Source of the DNA: Ruegeria pomeroyi
GTDB lineage: Bacteria > Pseudomonadota > Alphaproteobacteria > Rhodobacterales > Rhodobacteraceae
Assembly: GCF_021405525.1 (NCBI RefSeq)
Contig: NZ_JAGQAG010000001.1
Coordinates: forward strand, 2,852,001-2,916,000
Direction: 5' to 3'
Length of the DNA stretch: 64,000 bases
Shown here: piece after piece, positions 62,793-64,000 of the stretch
Position numbering within the stretch: position 1 is the first letter of the stretch
Layout: the number at the start of each line of letters is the position of its first letter
Notes under the pieces: model-generated
Databases searched by the model: none
The model's input: the letters and a program-made list of their open reading frames with translations, nothing else
What the model was told of the DNA's origin: nothing
Program-made: the position numbers and the translations under genes

Positions 62793-64000
62793 CTAGTCAG
62801 GCTTTTCCGAGAGAAGCTGCTCCAGATTTTCCCGCACGGTCTGCGTATTCGGATGCTCCGCCCCCAGAGTCTGTTCAAAAATCATCAGCGCCTGAGCACA
62901 TAGCGTCTCAGCCTCGGTGAAACGACCCTGCTCCCGCACCACCCCGGCGAGGTTGTTGAGGTGGATAGCATAGTCCGGATGCCGCTCGCTAATCGTCGCC
63001 TTGTCGATCTCCAGCGCCTGGACATATAGCGCCTCGGCCTCACCAAAGCGGCCCTGCGCCTGCACCACCCCGGCGAGGTTGTTGAGACGGATGGCATAGC
63101 CCGGATGCCGCTCGCCAATCGTTGCCTTGTCGATCTCCAGCGCCTGGACATATAGCGCCTCGGCCTCAGCAAAGCGGCCCTGCGCCTGCACCACCCCGGC
63201 GAGGTTGTTGAGACGGATGGCATGGCCCGGATGCCGCTCGCCAATCGTTGCCTTGTCGATCTCCAGCGCCTGGACATATAGCGCCTCGGCCTCAGCAAAG
63301 CGGCCCTGCGCCTCCACCACCCCTGCGAGGTTGTTTAGGCGAGTGGCATAGCCCGGATGCCGCTCGCCAATCGTCGCCTTGTCGATCTCCAGCGCCTGAA
63401 CACAAAGCGCTTCGGCCTCGGCGTGGCGGCCCTGCGCCTTCACCACCAAGGCGAGATTGTTGAGGCGGGTGGCATAGTCCGGATGCCGCTCGCCAATCGT
63501 CGCCTTGTCGATCTCCAGCGCCTGAACACAAAGCGCTTCGGCCTCGGCGTGGCGACCCTGCGCCTTCACCACCAAGGCGAGATTGTTGAGGCGGGTGGCA
63601 TAGTCCGGATGCCACTCGCCAATCGTCGCCTTGTCGATCTCCAGCGCCTGAACACAAAGCGCTTCGGCCTCAGCAAAGCGGCCCTGTGCCTCCACCACCC
63701 CGGCGAGGTTGCTGAGGCGGCTGGCGTAGTCCGGATGCCGCTCGCCAATCGTTGCCTTGTCGATCTCCAGCGCCTGGACATATAGCGCCTCGGCCTCACC
63801 AAAGCGGCCCTGCGCCTGCAGGTTGATGGCGTGTTCGTTCAGTGCCACGGCCTGCCGCTCCGGCGTTTCGCGGGTACGGGCAAGTTCGACCAACTCGCCG
63901 CTATAGCGTAGGGCCGTGGCGAATTGCCCTGCCCGTTCGGCGAAATCGCTGGCCTTGCGCAGCGTGGTGAAGCGCGGATCAAGCCGCGCAGCCCGTGCAT
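62793..64000 (-). CDS. Kinesin-light-chain-type TPR repeat protein (5' end outside window)
   Basis: The frame is open to the window end (at least 401 residues), so the N-terminus is missing. Eight 42-residue TPRs of KLC type fill the C-terminal part, with consensus YAxRLNNLAxVVxAQGRxAEAEALxVQALEIDKATIGERHP. It ends with a degenerate eighth repeat and a short tail. Repeats 2-7 are nearly identical in DNA (126-bp period), showing recent tandem amplification. KLC-TPR chains are protein-binding solenoids, often attached to CHAT, TIR, NB-ARC or other effector domains in bacteria. What lies upstream here is unknown. Confidence 0.85.
   Translation of the reverse strand, partial: ARAARLDPRFTTLRKASDFAERAGQFATALRYSGELVELARTRETPERQAVALNEHAINLQAQGRFGEAEALYVQALEIDKATIGERHPDYASRLSNLAGVVEAQGRFAEAEALCVQALEIDKATIGEWHPDYATRLNNLALVVKAQGRHAEAEALCVQALEIDKATIGERHPDYATRLNNLALVVKAQGRHAEAEALCVQALEIDKATIGERHPGYATRLNNLAGVVEAQGRFAEAEALYVQALEIDKATIGERHPGHAIRLNNLAGVVQAQGRFAEAEALYVQALEIDKATIGERHPGYAIRLNNLAGVVQAQGRFGEAEALYVQALEIDKATISERHPDYAIHLNNLAGVVREQGRFTEAETLCAQALMIFEQTLGAEHPNTQTVRENLEQLLSEKPD

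Noticed and set aside
63000-63800. Possible CRISPR or satellite array
   Set aside because: The 126-bp repeats keep an open reading frame and encode 42-residue KLC-type TPRs.

Overview
The window is a GC-rich alphaproteobacterial chromosome segment. The dcw gene content and order, the DUF2484 pair, the SdhE, YgfZ, PPK2 and PqiABC-type genes, the FtsZ tail ending [13 protein letters not shown], and repeated 3'-end hairpin elements of a kind I associate with Roseobacters point to a Rhodobacteraceae (Roseobacter-group, Ruegeria-like) bacterium. The species call is inference.

Layout. 0-5.3 kb: thyX (cut by the window start), a surface-lipoprotein gene followed by a Slam-type (DUF560) outer-membrane translocator, a glyoxalase I, and two tandem DUF1194 proteins. 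5.3-15.9 kb: ordinary core genes (MarR-type regulator, sdhE, XRE regulator, aspartate aminotransferase, MATE pump, DUF2461, alpha/beta hydrolase, GST, ppk2, AhpD-like protein, parE). 15.96-17.07 kb: an AT-rich two-gene islet hung on the parE stop codon, with a RusA-type resolvase and a PDDEXK-HEPN-like protein. 17.3-31.97 kb: a small basic protein, FkbM methyltransferase, the PqiA-PqiA-PqiB-PqiC lipid-transport operon, glycosyltransferase, ygfZ, an ATPase-less ABC membrane protein, efp, cobQ, a PopZ-like acidic protein, tolC and pcm.

32.26-37.95 kb: tRNA-Cys(GCA) with a 5.6-kb island integrated in its 3' half. A perfect 44-bp direct repeat (attL 32289-32332, attR 37905-37948) bounds a tyrosine recombinase, a 57-aa gene overlapping its start, a structured divergent control region, and a two-gene cargo: a 573-aa helical protein and a 576-aa protein with a PDDEXK-like N-terminus. 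This cargo is the best candidate for an undescribed, probably anti-phage, system.

38.0-62.7 kb: a ClC channel, then the division and cell-wall cluster on the minus strand, from murD through ftsW, murG, murC, murB, ddl, ftsQ, ftsA, ftsZ and lpxC to bamD and recN. The cluster is interrupted three times: by an acyltransferase between ftsA and ftsZ, by an APC permease plus four tiny membrane-protein genes between murC and murB, and by a 4-kb metabolic block between murD and ftsW. 62.8-64.0 kb: a kinesin-light-chain-type TPR protein with nearly identical 126-bp repeats, cut by the window end.

Functionally, most of the window is envelope biogenesis (cell wall, LPS, OMP assembly, lipid transport, lipoprotein export). 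The accessory content is concentrated in the parE islet, the tRNA-Cys island, and possibly the TPR gene.
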